This document shows, one piece after another, positions 25,083 to 33,754 of a stretch of DNA of 64,000 bases. The stretch is from positions 30,405 to 94,404 of the forward strand of contig JAUIAO010000017.1 in the NCBI GenBank assembly GCA_030425425.1. Reading direction: 5' to 3'. The notes beneath the pieces were generated by a model. The model was not told the DNA's origin and did not search any database. It worked only from the letters and a program-made list of their open reading frames with translations. Position numbers and translations under genes: made by a program. How positions within the stretch are numbered: position 1 is the stretch's first letter; each line of letters begins with the position of its first letter. This DNA comes from Bacteroidia bacterium. GTDB lineage: Bacteria > Bacteroidota > Bacteroidia > Cytophagales > Cyclobacteriaceae.

Positions 25083-25487
25083 GAGCGTAGCTAGCTAAGT
25101 TGGTACTAAAAAGGTCAGAATGGAATCTTAGATTTATAAAAACCAGAAAACACGCATAACCTTTCAGTGATCAAGATAATACACAAAATTTCGCTTATCC
25201 ACTGGTTTCAATGATTTTTACATTTTTTTATCATCATACCATATCTAGAACCAAAGTATGTGTCATCCATTTGATATTTGATCTAATGTGCTGCTGATAA
25301 GTCTTCCCCTTGAGTTAAGCCCTTTTAGGTACAATGCAACTTATTTCCAGAGATAAATATGTGAGTTTTATTGTCTCAGAATTTGTACCACAAGCACACC
25401 ATAGACATCTGTAAAGGACCAAAAAATATTCTGATTCCCTATCGATCCAAATAGCTGATATCTCACGTATCTTTGTGGCTCGTTCTA
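25083..25487. other. Divergent intergenic region
   Basis: 405 bases between the divergent kinase and cysteine-cluster genes. I see no coding frame, RNA fold or strong palindrome. The only recognised signal is the -7 box at 25468-25475. Confidence 0.6.
25468..25475 (+). promoter_or_regulatory. Candidate -7 box for the cysteine-cluster gene
   Basis: TATCTTTG matches TAnnTTTG and lies 12 nt before the ATG at 25488. There is no TTTG at the expected -33 spacing. Its presence argues against the TTG start at 25473, which overlaps the box. Confidence 0.4.
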
Positions 25488-26099
25488 ATGAGTATTGTGC
25501 GTAAAGTGAGAGCGGTCGAACGGTTATTCGGGCGCCTCGATGCAGAGATCCAAAGTTTTCAGTCTTGTACTGGACTTCACTGTATCTCAGGATGTGGCAA
25601 ATGCTGCACCAAAGCTGACATAGAAGCTACTCCCCTTGAGTTTCTTCCGCTTGCTTTTCACTGGTTTATCAACCATCAGGCAGAAGCCATGTTGGAGCAA
25701 TTAGAGAACGACCCCTCCCCTATTTGTACACTTTATGCGCCGCTTTCGTCAGATTTACATCTGAATGGGCAAGGAAGCTGTGTAAATTATCCTTACCGCG
25801 GACTGATCTGCAGGTTGTTTGGATATGGTGCTTCGAGGGATAAATTCGGTGAGCTCAAGCTGGTCACCTGCAAACTGATCAAAGAACAACAGGTAGAAAG
25901 CTATGAAAAAGCGATGGCACTGCTCAATCAGAAAGAATATGTGCCGGTTTTTACTGATTACTACAAGAAACTCATGCAGATCGATTTTAAGCTTGCCAAT
26001 CAGTATTTACCTGTGAATGAAGCGATCAGTTTAGCCCTGGAAACGGTACTGAGTTATTATGCCTACAGACCTTTCCCACGAATGAGGAAGGTGGCTTAG
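25488..26099 (+). CDS. YkgJ-family zinc/iron-chelating cysteine cluster protein
   Basis: 203 residues with the CxxxCxxCC pattern of the YkgJ/UPF0153 family: SCTGLHCISGCGKCCTKADI at about residues 25-44. Further cysteines follow at ICTLYAPL, GSCVNYPYRGLICRLFG and LVTCKLI, as in the family (CPFL..G.C.IY..RP..CR). The cluster is thought to bind Zn or an Fe-S centre; no enzyme activity is established. Start at ATG 25488 is preferred over an upstream TTG that overlaps the -7 box. It appears monocistronic. Confidence 0.82.
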   Translation: MSIVRKVRAVERLFGRLDAEIQSFQSCTGLHCISGCGKCCTKADIEATPLEFLPLAFHWFINHQAEAMLEQLENDPSPICTLYAPLSSDLHLNGQGSCVNYPYRGLICRLFGYGASRDKFGELKLVTCKLIKEQQVESYEKAMALLNQKEYVPVFTDYYKKLMQIDFKLANQYLPVNEAISLALETVLSYYAYRPFPRMRKVA

Positions 26100-26232
26100 G
26101 GCATGTTCAAGTTTGCGAACAAATGATTTCTTGGTAAACCAAAATATCAAAGCGAAAAAATTCAGGTACTAGCCCCACCTTATGTGATTTGCTGTTGCCC
26201 GAGGAGTATGAAATTCGAAAAGACGGTTTGTC

Positions 26233-26736
26233 TTATAATTCTTTCACTTGATTCGCAGTGTGGGCTTTCAATGCTTGAGCGTATTCAAAAAACTCCTCTT
26301 TTACACCAATCAAATAACTGGTAAAAATGACCGCTGCAAAGTTTATTCTTAAAAAGAAATTACCAAGAGTCAGGCTGAATGAAAGCGGGATTCCACCGAG
26401 GTTTAATTCAAAAGAATATCCCCCAACTCTAATGGCCACACACTGAACTAACATTAAAATCAAAAGGATCCAGTATGACCTTTCAGATCCATAAATGAAC
26501 CTTTTGTTCACCAGAAGAACATAATAGTTAATAGCCACAAAAGCCAAAGGAAGAAAAATCATCAGCATCTGTACCTCGGAAGTGATTTGTGGAGCCATAA
26601 ACACAGTAAAAATTGAAAACCCTGCAGTCAAAACCAATGTAGAAATAAAGTTGACGATATTGTACAAGGTAATTGCTCGGACTTTTTTCGGTGCTTTTTT
26701 AGAGGTGGTGTTGAGCTCTTTGATTAGTGCTATCAT
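26233..26736 (-). CDS. Four-helix membrane protein of unknown function
   Basis: 167 residues with four hydrophobic helices (about 24-47, 53-73, 82-103 and 122-145) between a basic N-terminus (KKAPKKVR) and a short acidic-to-neutral C-terminal helix. No family signature is recognised. It is preceded by 165 bases without features and followed by 133 bases without features, so it is probably transcribed alone. Nothing in the neighbours suggests a role. Confidence 0.65.
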   Translation of the reverse strand: MIALIKELNTTSKKAPKKVRAITLYNIVNFISTLVLTAGFSIFTVFMAPQITSEVQMLMIFLPLAFVAINYYVLLVNKRFIYGSERSYWILLILMLVQCVAIRVGGYSFELNLGGIPLSFSLTLGNFFLRINFAAVIFTSYLIGVKEEFFEYAQALKAHTANQVKEL

Positions 26737-26901
26737 GATTGATAATTCAGTTTAAAAAATGAAGAAAAAAATCGATTGATTCTTATCAAAGATACCTCCT
26801 CGATTGCATTAAATCTAAAAATGTTACCATTTTATACAAGCCATTTTGAAGTAGGCTTCAGAAGGCCTGGATTTTCTAAAATATCTGAGGGAAAGCAACT
26901 T

Positions 26902-28176
26902 TCAATTTGCGGAAAGTAACTTCATCCACTCCTTAGCAGCAATCTGCGACTTTTTCTGGATGAAATCTTCTGGTGTATTGTCCCCTACTTCATAGGTGAG
27001 TGCTTCGCAATGGTAGGTGGCAAACATGAATCGATCTGAGGTAACCGGGTCGGCACCTGCCATGCGGCGAATGTTCGGCTCATATCCTTCCATCCTATTG
27101 CCGAGTTGATTGATCCATTGCTCACTGAGGCCCGGCAGATTGCTGGAGCCATTGGAAGCGAGATAGAAGATATCTTCCCAGGTGGAGTGAAAATCTACGG
27201 CAAAATAATATGTTCCCTGATTGGTTTTGGACATGCTTTCCAAAAAGTCACGAACTGCAGAGGTTTCCGGCTGGTTAAATGCCTTCCAGTCACGATTGAG
27301 ATCAACACCCCCGGCATTATGTCTCCAGTGTCCCAGGTCTACACCATCAGGATTAATCATCGGAATGACCAACGTGGTGTATCCTTCGCGATAAGAATTT
27401 GCCAGATCAGAATGATCACAGAGCGCCTCCACAAATGTCTGCATGGCACGATATCCGGTGACTTCCGGTGGATGCTGGCGAGAAAAGATCACATTCATTT
27501 TTGGGTTTTTCTCATCACCAATAATTAGTGCCGGGATTACCGTGCCCCTGCGACTTTTCCCTATCTCAAGCCGCCTCACAAAAGGTAGTGAATCTAATTC
27601 TGCTACCCACTGAGCATTGTGATTGGAATTGAGGTTTGGCTGTGCCGCCACCCAGAGTGTATCAGTGTCAATTTCCAAAACCAGCACAGCGCTCTCTGGC
27701 ACCTCTGTACTATTATCATATTCTTCATTGGCTTGAATCATCGTATAGTTCAAGGAATAATCGGCAGAGTCAATGAGGTACCAATCTTGATAGTTCTTGC
27801 TCAGTTTGGGATAGTAGCGATGATATGCCGGTTCCTGATAGTTTAGCTTCAGCTTGATTTGCTTCTGCGATTCAGCCCAAATCTTGAACGCATACCATGG
27901 ACTCATATTGATCGGTTCGTTCTCGGCTGTGATCAGGATATTAACCAATGTATCACCACTCATTGCTACCCCATTCATACGAGCACCTAAGAAATCATTG
28001 GAAACATTAATTCCATTTCCCAAATCGTAAATCCCTTTTTGCTGCATTTGGATTGGGACTGTAGAGGTGTTCACAGCCTTTACCGGAGCTTGTCCTTTCC
28101 ATTGGGAATCCGGATTACAGGAAACCAACAAAAAGATGATCAGGTAGCTGAAGGCTTGGCAATTAAGTTTCATCAT
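26902..28176 (-). CDS. M14-family zinc carboxypeptidase lipoprotein
   Basis: 424 residues. Lipoprotein signal (YLIIFLLVSCNPDS, Cys20), then an N-terminal beta domain (residues 45-170, with SPWYAFKIWAESQK) of the type found in Nna1/AGBL cytosolic carboxypeptidases, then the M14 catalytic domain: zinc ligands in SRQHPPEVTGYRAM (His, Glu), substrate-binding NPDGVDLGHWRHNAGGVDLN and NRDW, the third zinc His in YYFAVDFHSTW, and the catalytic Glu in ALTYEVGDNTP. It would remove C-terminal residues from peptides outside the inner membrane. Its substrate is unknown. It follows the cupin gene's direction but is 31 nt downstream of it, so co-transcription is possible. Confidence 0.88.
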   Translation of the reverse strand: MMKLNCQAFSYLIIFLLVSCNPDSQWKGQAPVKAVNTSTVPIQMQQKGIYDLGNGINVSNDFLGARMNGVAMSGDTLVNILITAENEPINMSPWYAFKIWAESQKQIKLKLNYQEPAYHRYYPKLSKNYQDWYLIDSADYSLNYTMIQANEEYDNSTEVPESAVLVLEIDTDTLWVAAQPNLNSNHNAQWVAELDSLPFVRRLEIGKSRRGTVIPALIIGDEKNPKMNVIFSRQHPPEVTGYRAMQTFVEALCDHSDLANSYREGYTTLVIPMINPDGVDLGHWRHNAGGVDLNRDWKAFNQPETSAVRDFLESMSKTNQGTYYFAVDFHSTWEDIFYLASNGSSNLPGLSEQWINQLGNRMEGYEPNIRRMAGADPVTSDRFMFATYHCEALTYEVGDNTPEDFIQKKSQIAAKEWMKLLSAN

Positions 28177-28207
28177 GAAAGATATTATTCAGGTATTTTC
28201 ATCCTGA

Positions 28208-28693
28208 TCAATCCAATGTAAATTTCTCAATAATCTTCTTTTGCTCTGGTATTTTGAGCATCAGTTTGTTTTTGGTCACCATGCGAAAGTCTTTGAAGTC
28301 AAAGCCAGGATTGACCATACATCCCATCAGGCAGAAGCTATTCTTATCCACAACTTCCGCAGCAAAAATGCTGTTTCTTGGGATTAGTACTTGAGGGCTT
28401 TGCCCCCTGTCCAGATCAAGACCAAGTATCTCCGTTCGATACTCTTCATCCTCCACAATATGAATTTTTACCGGACCACCAGCATGAAAGTACCAGAGCT
28501 CATCGGACTTCAGCTGATGAAAATGTGATTTCTGCTCTCCTTCCAGTAAAAAATAAATGGAAGTCGCCAGGTTCCTTTTCGCACCATCTTCCATGACCTG
28601 TATGGTAGATGGGTTTCTGTAAACCTCTTTGAAATAACCACCTTCAGGGTGAGCTTCCAATCCTAATTTATCTATCCAATTCTGTGCATTCAT
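28208..28693 (-). CDS. Cupin-superfamily protein (DUF985/cupin_5)
   Basis: 161 residues with the cupin_5 pattern: WIDKLGLEAHPEGGYFKEVYR at the start, ATSIYFLLEGEQKSHFHQL near residue 45 with the metal-binding His pair, DELWYFHAGGPVKIHIV and a C-terminal GCMVNPGFDFKDFRM. Family members bind sugar-like or unknown small ligands and some are epimerases; the reaction here cannot be fixed. Start at 28693 is the conserved one (MNAQNWIDKLGL). It sits 72 nt after ppk1 on the same strand. Confidence 0.87.
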   Translation of the reverse strand: MNAQNWIDKLGLEAHPEGGYFKEVYRNPSTIQVMEDGAKRNLATSIYFLLEGEQKSHFHQLKSDELWYFHAGGPVKIHIVEDEEYRTEILGLDLDRGQSPQVLIPRNSIFAAEVVDKNSFCLMGCMVNPGFDFKDFRMVTKNKLMLKIPEQKKIIEKFTLD

Positions 28694-28765
28694 AATTTAT
28701 CATATTCCCATTGCGCAGGTACTGCTAGCTTCTGACCTACTGATTTGACCATCCATTTTAATCCC

Positions 28766-30877
28766 TTATTCAAAAAGCTTCACATTCATCACGGCCTCAC
28801 GTTTTACCTTGTAAAACTCTTTGTGGATATTGAAAGGTGGTTTTTCTCCTGGCTGCATCAATTCATACGAACCATCCTCTTTCATCAGGTAAGTATTCAC
28901 ATTGTCCTTGAGATTATAATAAAGAATATTGATGGCTTGCTGTTTGAGCAATGGATCATTGATCATAAACAATGACTCCAATCGCCTATCAAATGACCTC
29001 ACCATCATATCTGCACTGCCTGATGACACTATCGGGTCTCCATTGTTATGGAAATAATAAATACGACTGTGCTCCAGATACTCACCCACCAATGAACGAA
29101 CCGTAATATTTTCGCTGAGTCCTTTTCGGCCTGGCCTGATACTACAGATTCCGCGCACAATGAGATGAATTGGCACGCCTGCTCTAGAAGCATCATATAG
29201 CGCCATAATCGCATCAGTATCCTGTAAGGAGTTGATCTTGATGACTATTCCGGATTTTAGCCCATTTTTGGCATTTTCTTCCTCTCTCCTTATCATCTCT
29301 ATCAGCCCTTTTCGCATATCCCTCGGAGCGGTGAGCAGGTTTTCATAGCGATCCGGGATGCTATGACCTGTGATTACGTTGAAGAATTCCTGCACGTCGT
29401 TCGCATAGCCTTCATCTGAGCTCATCAGCCCCAAATCAGTGTAGAGTCGGGATGTGTCTTCATTGTAGTTACCACTAGACATGTGCACAAACCGGCGAAC
29501 CTTTTCTCCTTCTCGCTTCACGATTAATAGCAACTTGGTGTGTGTTTTCAGTGTACCTACACCATAAATCACAAAGCAACCAGCCTTCTGAAGACGCTGT
29601 GCTTCTTTCATGTTGTTTTCCTCATCAAACCGCGCTTTCACTTCGAAAAGCACTGAAACGTGTTTTCCATTCTCTGCCGCGTTCAGCAAAGCCTGCACCA
29701 CTCGGGAATTTTTCGCCAGACGATATATGGTCAGCTTGATGGATAATACATTGGGGTCTTCTGCCGCCTGATCGAGCAGCTCTAATAACGGGTTGATGGT
29801 ATTGTATGGATGGTGCAGTAAGATATCTCTATCCTTGAGGATTTTGAACATATCCACATCCTCATAGTCAGACATGCTAATTGGTGCCACAGGTTTCGGA
29901 CTCTCAGGTATAAAATCGCGAAAATCTTCATGCTTCACTATCTGCCAAAGTCCGGTATAGTCCATGAGAGCCCCAGAAGGAGTCTCGATCAGATTATCAT
30001 CATCAATCTCATATTTGGCTTTCAGCTGCTTGATCAGCCACTTATCATACCCATCCTCCACCTCTAACCTTACCACTCTACCAGTCTTCCTGGTCTTGAG
30101 TTTTTTCTTCATCTCCTCTATGAAGTTTGCCTCTGCATCTTCAGACTCTTCCAAGGTAAAATCTCCGTTTCTGGTCACTCTAAACAGTGTAGCAGAAACT
30201 AATTCCACATTCTTGAAAACATCCTGAATATGCTCACGCATTACCTCCTCTATCGGTACGAAAATCAATTTCTCACCTCGCTCTATTTCATAAAATCTAG
30301 GGAGGTTCTGAGGAATCTGGATAAAAGACATCTTTTTCTTCTCATTCTTGTCCTGCGTCTTGGTCACCACCCCAAAAATGAGAATCTGGTTCATCAAAAT
30401 CGGAAAAGAATGATAAGAGTCATAAACCATTGGCGTGAGCATTGGGAATACGACCTTGTTGAAATAATTAGTTACTCTGGTTTTCTCTCGCTTTTGCAGA
30501 CGTGCATAGTTGAGAATCTCGAAATTATGCTCTGCAAACTGTGGCCTGAGATTTTTGATAAAATGCTCGTTTCTCGTTCTGCTAAAAGCCTTGTATTCAC
30601 TGAGCAACTTTCTTTTGAACGGCACCACTCTGAGGCCAGAATAGTCAATACGATCCTTACCGTAATCCAGGTAATTGTACAAACTACCTACGCGAATCAT
30701 GAAAAACTCATCAGCATTGGAGGCCGTAATCGCTACAAACTTGAGCCTGGCGAACAGGTTTCTGTCTGCTTTCATAGACTGATCCAACACTCGATAATTG
30801 AACTGAAGCCAGCTTAGATCCCGACTGATGAGGTCACTTTGCTGGATAAGTTGATCGTATTTTTCTGTGATTTGCAT
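28766..30877 (-). CDS. ppk1: Polyphosphate kinase 1
   Basis: 703 residues, normal for Ppk1, which makes polyphosphate from ATP with a phospho-His intermediate. The N-domain begins FISRDLSW-like as LISRDLSWLQFNYRVLDQSM; then come NADEFFMIRVG, ILLHHPYNTINPLLELLDQA, ALLNAAENGKHVSVLFEVKARFDE, and the catalytic His segment RRFVHMSSGNYNEDTSRLYTDLGL near residue 463. The second His motif is in YYFHNNGDPIVSSGSADMM near 620. All key pieces are present. The matching degradative Ppx/GppA enzyme is encoded at 3487-4392, not beside it, so the pair is not an operon. Confidence 0.96.
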   Translation of the reverse strand: MQITEKYDQLIQQSDLISRDLSWLQFNYRVLDQSMKADRNLFARLKFVAITASNADEFFMIRVGSLYNYLDYGKDRIDYSGLRVVPFKRKLLSEYKAFSRTRNEHFIKNLRPQFAEHNFEILNYARLQKREKTRVTNYFNKVVFPMLTPMVYDSYHSFPILMNQILIFGVVTKTQDKNEKKKMSFIQIPQNLPRFYEIERGEKLIFVPIEEVMREHIQDVFKNVELVSATLFRVTRNGDFTLEESEDAEANFIEEMKKKLKTRKTGRVVRLEVEDGYDKWLIKQLKAKYEIDDDNLIETPSGALMDYTGLWQIVKHEDFRDFIPESPKPVAPISMSDYEDVDMFKILKDRDILLHHPYNTINPLLELLDQAAEDPNVLSIKLTIYRLAKNSRVVQALLNAAENGKHVSVLFEVKARFDEENNMKEAQRLQKAGCFVIYGVGTLKTHTKLLLIVKREGEKVRRFVHMSSGNYNEDTSRLYTDLGLMSSDEGYANDVQEFFNVITGHSIPDRYENLLTAPRDMRKGLIEMIRREEENAKNGLKSGIVIKINSLQDTDAIMALYDASRAGVPIHLIVRGICSIRPGRKGLSENITVRSLVGEYLEHSRIYYFHNNGDPIVSSGSADMMVRSFDRRLESLFMINDPLLKQQAINILYYNLKDNVNTYLMKEDGSYELMQPGEKPPFNIHKEFYKVKREAVMNVKLFE

Positions 30878-30967
30878 GTAAATTCAGGCTTATAAACTAG
30901 AGTAGCCCAAAGTACATCAAGTGAAAGTCAAATCGCAAATAATTGAGGAATTGGGTTGATTATTTTT

Positions 30968-31561
30968 CTAATCCTCCAGCAACTGATCATAATCCAGTTC
31001 GAAGATCAAATCATCAATACGACGAACGTATTGAAAAACACCCTCTTCATTGGGATATGCTTCTTCATTTTTCAGATGATAAGTCCGCTCTAAGAAAAGT
31101 AACATCATTTCATCATCAATATGTCCTTGTCTGTAAGCGTCATGAAAAACCGGGAAGTGTTCTTCGCGCAAGTCAAAATCATTGGTGTGGTGAATGACCA
31201 GAATAGGTACCATAGCGTTGTTTTTGCCCACCGAATCAATGTCTGGGTAACCAAATCTTTCGAGTAAAGCCGCTACACGAACTACGTTTTCAGCATCTGC
31301 GAGATGAATCTTATCCCAAAGATCAAAATGCTCATCAGATTCATAACCAAAAGTGCTGATGATAGAATCTTCCATATTCCGATATCGCTGATCATTTGCC
31401 AGCATGCGATGCAGGTAGATCCTCAGGTCCGAATTATCTTCCAGCTCATAAACCTCGGCCTGTAATGCAGCCACCTGTTCATCAATCAGCCATTCATTAT
31501 TTACTTTTTGATAGCCGCAGGATGCTAGACCAAGAACTAGTATTAAAAGGATTTCTTTCAT
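30968..31561 (-). CDS. DUF6624-family lipoprotein
   Basis: 197 residues. Lipoprotein signal (LVLGLASCGYQ, Cys15). The mature part fits the DUF6624 pattern: MLANDQRYRNMEDSI, DLWDKIHLADAENVVRVAALL, RFGYPDIDSVGKNNAMVPILV and HHTNDFDLREEHFPVF with a conserved-looking HH pair. The family is frequent in Bacteroidota and has no known function. It is the last gene on its transcript, and the hairpin upstream of it at 31576 separates it from the gene at 31619. Confidence 0.8.
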   Translation of the reverse strand: MKEILLILVLGLASCGYQKVNNEWLIDEQVAALQAEVYELEDNSDLRIYLHRMLANDQRYRNMEDSIISTFGYESDEHFDLWDKIHLADAENVVRVAALLERFGYPDIDSVGKNNAMVPILVIHHTNDFDLREEHFPVFHDAYRQGHIDDEMMLLFLERTYHLKNEEAYPNEEGVFQYVRRIDDLIFELDYDQLLED

Positions 31562-31575
31562 AGCTGTAACTTAAA

Positions 31576-31604
31576 AAATCCCCAGCCAATACAGCCGGGG
31601 ATTT
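31576..31604 (-). terminator. Rho-independent terminator after the YhcH-type gene
   Basis: Inverted repeat AAATCCCC / GGGGATTT with a 13-nt loop, 15 nt beyond the stop codon at 31619. Its loop words (AGCCAATACAGCC) resemble those of the hairpin at 32100, suggesting a copied terminator. Confidence 0.75.
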
Positions 31605-31618
31605 CTAAAGGTATTTTT

Positions 31619-32071
31619 TCAATCCAACAGTACCTTCATGACCACTTTCTTCACATTGCTTTTCTCACCAAGCTTAAAACAAGGCATGTGAATATCTTCT
31701 GGAAAGAAGATGGTAAATGACCCTTCACCTACCGGCAACAGAAATTCATATTTATCAAAAAACCATACATCTTTCTCCTCATTGTAAGGAGTCTTTGGCT
31801 CCTGACCAGTGTAAGAATCGATACCCATCTGCTCCTTACCAGAGTAAATGAACTGAATATCTGCGTATCTCTTATGTGCCTCTATTTTACAATCTGCTTC
31901 GTCGCGGGTTTCGTATTCCTGCACGGCAATTTTGAGTGCATCACCGTCCAGTGGGTATTTACCCGGCTCCACTTTACTAAAATCTGTAGCTTTCAAATAT
32001 TCAAAAGCCTTTGCAAAACGCTCTCCTAATCCATAGTAACGTTCGCAATTTTCAAGTTTGTCAATGATCAT
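31619..32071 (-). CDS. YhcH/YjgK/YiaL-family protein (sugar anomerase-like, cupin fold)
   Basis: 150 residues of the double-stranded beta-helix family that includes EbgC and the sialic acid anomerase NanQ/YhcH. Seen: KYPLDGDALKIAVQEYETRD, KIEAHKRYADIQFIYSGKEQMG (family motif with metal-ligand His and Asp), DKYEFLLPVGEGSFTIFFPEDIHMPC (metal His). It probably interconverts sugar anomers. Start at 32071 (MIIDKLENCERYYGLG) is preferred because the longer version from 32110 runs into the terminator of mdh. No sugar-catabolic genes are nearby to fix the substrate. Confidence 0.85.
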   Translation of the reverse strand: MIIDKLENCERYYGLGERFAKAFEYLKATDFSKVEPGKYPLDGDALKIAVQEYETRDEADCKIEAHKRYADIQFIYSGKEQMGIDSYTGQEPKTPYNEEKDVWFFDKYEFLLPVGEGSFTIFFPEDIHMPCFKLGEKSNVKKVVMKVLLD

Positions 32072-32099
32072 GTCTCTAGAAAAAAAGTTTAGGGTACAA

Positions 32100-32130
32100 A
32101 AAATCCCCAACCAAGACAGCTGAGGATTTT
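32100..32130 (-). terminator. Rho-independent terminator after mdh
   Basis: Inverted repeat AAAATCC / GGATTTT with CTC/ GAG-like extension, followed on the minus strand by TTTTTTG. It lies 23 nt beyond the mdh stop. The sequence is close to that of the hairpin at 31576 (shared AAATCCCC, CCAA, ACAGC words). Confidence 0.75.
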
Positions 32131-32152
32131 TCTATAATTTTATCAAAAAGGA

Positions 32153-33073
32153 TTATAGCAATCCGTTTACTTTTCTTACCGCATCAGCACTAGTCTGAAG
32201 GTTTTCTTTCTCAGCGTCATTCAGATCAATTTCTACGATCTTTTCAATACCATTCGCACCAATGATCGCTGGTACTCCCAAAGAGATATCGCTCAATCCG
32301 TACTCACCGTCCAATAGACAAGAGCAAGGGAACATTTTCTGAGAATCCTGTGCAATAGCCTGAACCATAGCAGAAACTGCAGCACCCGGAGCATACCATG
32401 CAGAAGTACCGAGGAGCTTAGTCAACGTAGCTCCACCAACTTTGGTCTCTTCTTTTACATAAGTCAATTGCTCTTCAGAAAGGAATTCACTTACTGGCAC
32501 GCTGTTTCTGGTAGCCAGTCTCGTCAGAGGAATCATACCAGTATCGCTGTGTCCACCGATTACCATTCCATCTACATCAGACTGAGGGCAGCCAAGCTGC
32601 TCTGCCAATCTGTATTTAAATCTGGCTGAGTCAAGGGCTCCACCCATACCGATAATTCTATTTTTTGGAAGACCTGTTGCCTTGTGAGCAAGGTAAGCCA
32701 TAGTATCCATTGGGTTAGAAACCACGATGATGATCACATTTGGTGAGTGCTCAATCAAAGACTCTGCTACAGATTTTACAATGCCTGCATTAGTAGAGAT
32801 CAACTCTTCGCGAGTCATACCAGGTTTTCTAGGAATACCAGATGTAATCACCGCCACATCGCTTCCTGCAGTCTTGCTGTAATCACCCGTAGTTCCTACA
32901 ATCTTAGAATCAAATCCATTCAAAGAAGCAGTCTGCATCAAGTCCATTGCTTTACCTTCGGCAAAACCTTCCTTGATATCAATTAAAACTACTTCAGCGG
33001 CGAAATCTTTTATCGCAATGTATTCAGCACAGCTAGCACCAACAGCACCAGCACCTACAACGGTTACTTTCAT
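32153..33073 (-). CDS. mdh: Malate dehydrogenase
   Basis: 306 residues, LDH-like malate dehydrogenase oxidising malate to oxaloacetate in the TCA cycle. The NAD-binding loop is TVVGAGAVGASCAEYIA at 3-19, the Asp of the adenosine pocket is in VVLIDIKEG, the substrate-specificity loop reads TSGIPRKPGMTREELI (Arg-Lys-Pro-Gly-Met-Thr-Arg, the malate signature), and the catalytic Asp-x2-Arg and His lie in GGALDSARFKYRLAEQLG and VIGGHSDTGMIPLTRL. Length and motifs match Bacteroidota Mdh. It is a single-gene unit ending in a terminator. Confidence 0.96.
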   Translation of the reverse strand: MKVTVVGAGAVGASCAEYIAIKDFAAEVVLIDIKEGFAEGKAMDLMQTASLNGFDSKIVGTTGDYSKTAGSDVAVITSGIPRKPGMTREELISTNAGIVKSVAESLIEHSPNVIIIVVSNPMDTMAYLAHKATGLPKNRIIGMGGALDSARFKYRLAEQLGCPQSDVDGMVIGGHSDTGMIPLTRLATRNSVPVSEFLSEEQLTYVKEETKVGGATLTKLLGTSAWYAPGAAVSAMVQAIAQDSQKMFPCSCLLDGEYGLSDISLGVPAIIGANGIEKIVEIDLNDAEKENLQTSADAVRKVNGLL

Positions 33074-33223
33074 TGTTATTTGTGGTTTAAGGATTGAAAA
33101 TTTTGTGATTCAAAACTACTACGCAATCGGATAACAGAAAAGTTTAGGCGGTAATTCTACACCATGACTTTAAACATGGTTTGGTGCTGATACATGCCGT
33201 TTTATAATTGTTCTGACTTTCCT

Positions 33224-33754
33224 TTATAGATTGTCAATGCCATTGTAAAGCGTATGCAGGTCGAAAAAACCAAGTGAGGATTTGTAGGTCTTAAATAGAT
33301 TGGTGGTGTATTCGTTGTACAGCTCCGCAAACGCACTCATGATTTTTGCTTTCACTTCCACATGAGAGTTCATCACATCAATGAGATTAGCTTTAGGCAT
33401 CACATAAATCTCAGACTGATCTGTCATAGCGATGGCCGTATAGAGTCTCTTGGTACCTTTGAGAACAGCATTATCGCCAAAAAGTCGCCCACTTCTCAGC
33501 GTTTCCAATTTTTCGAAATCACCACGAATTTCAATATTGAGGGTAACTAACCCACTTTTCACAATATAAACGCCATTGCTCGGGTCTCCTGTGAAGAAAA
33601 CAACCTCATCCGAATGATATTTCCTGAGATACAAATAAGGCTTGAGGTAGGTCAATTCACTGTCTGTCAAGTGCTCAAAGAGCCGATTTCTCCTCAGAAA
33701 GTTGAACAAGATCAAATCTTCCTCTGAATACTTCTTCTGTAAAAAACTAAGCAT
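33224..33754 (-). CDS. Cyclic nucleotide-binding domain protein without DNA-binding domain
   Basis: 176 residues. One cNMP-binding beta-barrel: RKYHSDEVVFFTGDPSNGVYIVKSGLV at about 48-74, and the phosphate-binding cassette region as SGRLFGDNAVLKGTKRLYTAIA near 87. The canonical FGE...RxA reads FGD...RLYTA, so cAMP binding is doubtful. No C-terminal helix-turn-helix follows, only about 45 helical residues ending YNGIDNL. It could be a structural or sensing protein. The ATG overlaps the tilS stop by 8 nt, so the two are coupled. Confidence 0.8.
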   Translation of the reverse strand: MLSFLQKKYSEEDLILFNFLRRNRLFEHLTDSELTYLKPYLYLRKYHSDEVVFFTGDPSNGVYIVKSGLVTLNIEIRGDFEKLETLRSGRLFGDNAVLKGTKRLYTAIAMTDQSEIYVMPKANLIDVMNSHVEVKAKIMSAFAELYNEYTTNLFKTYKSSLGFFDLHTLYNGIDNL

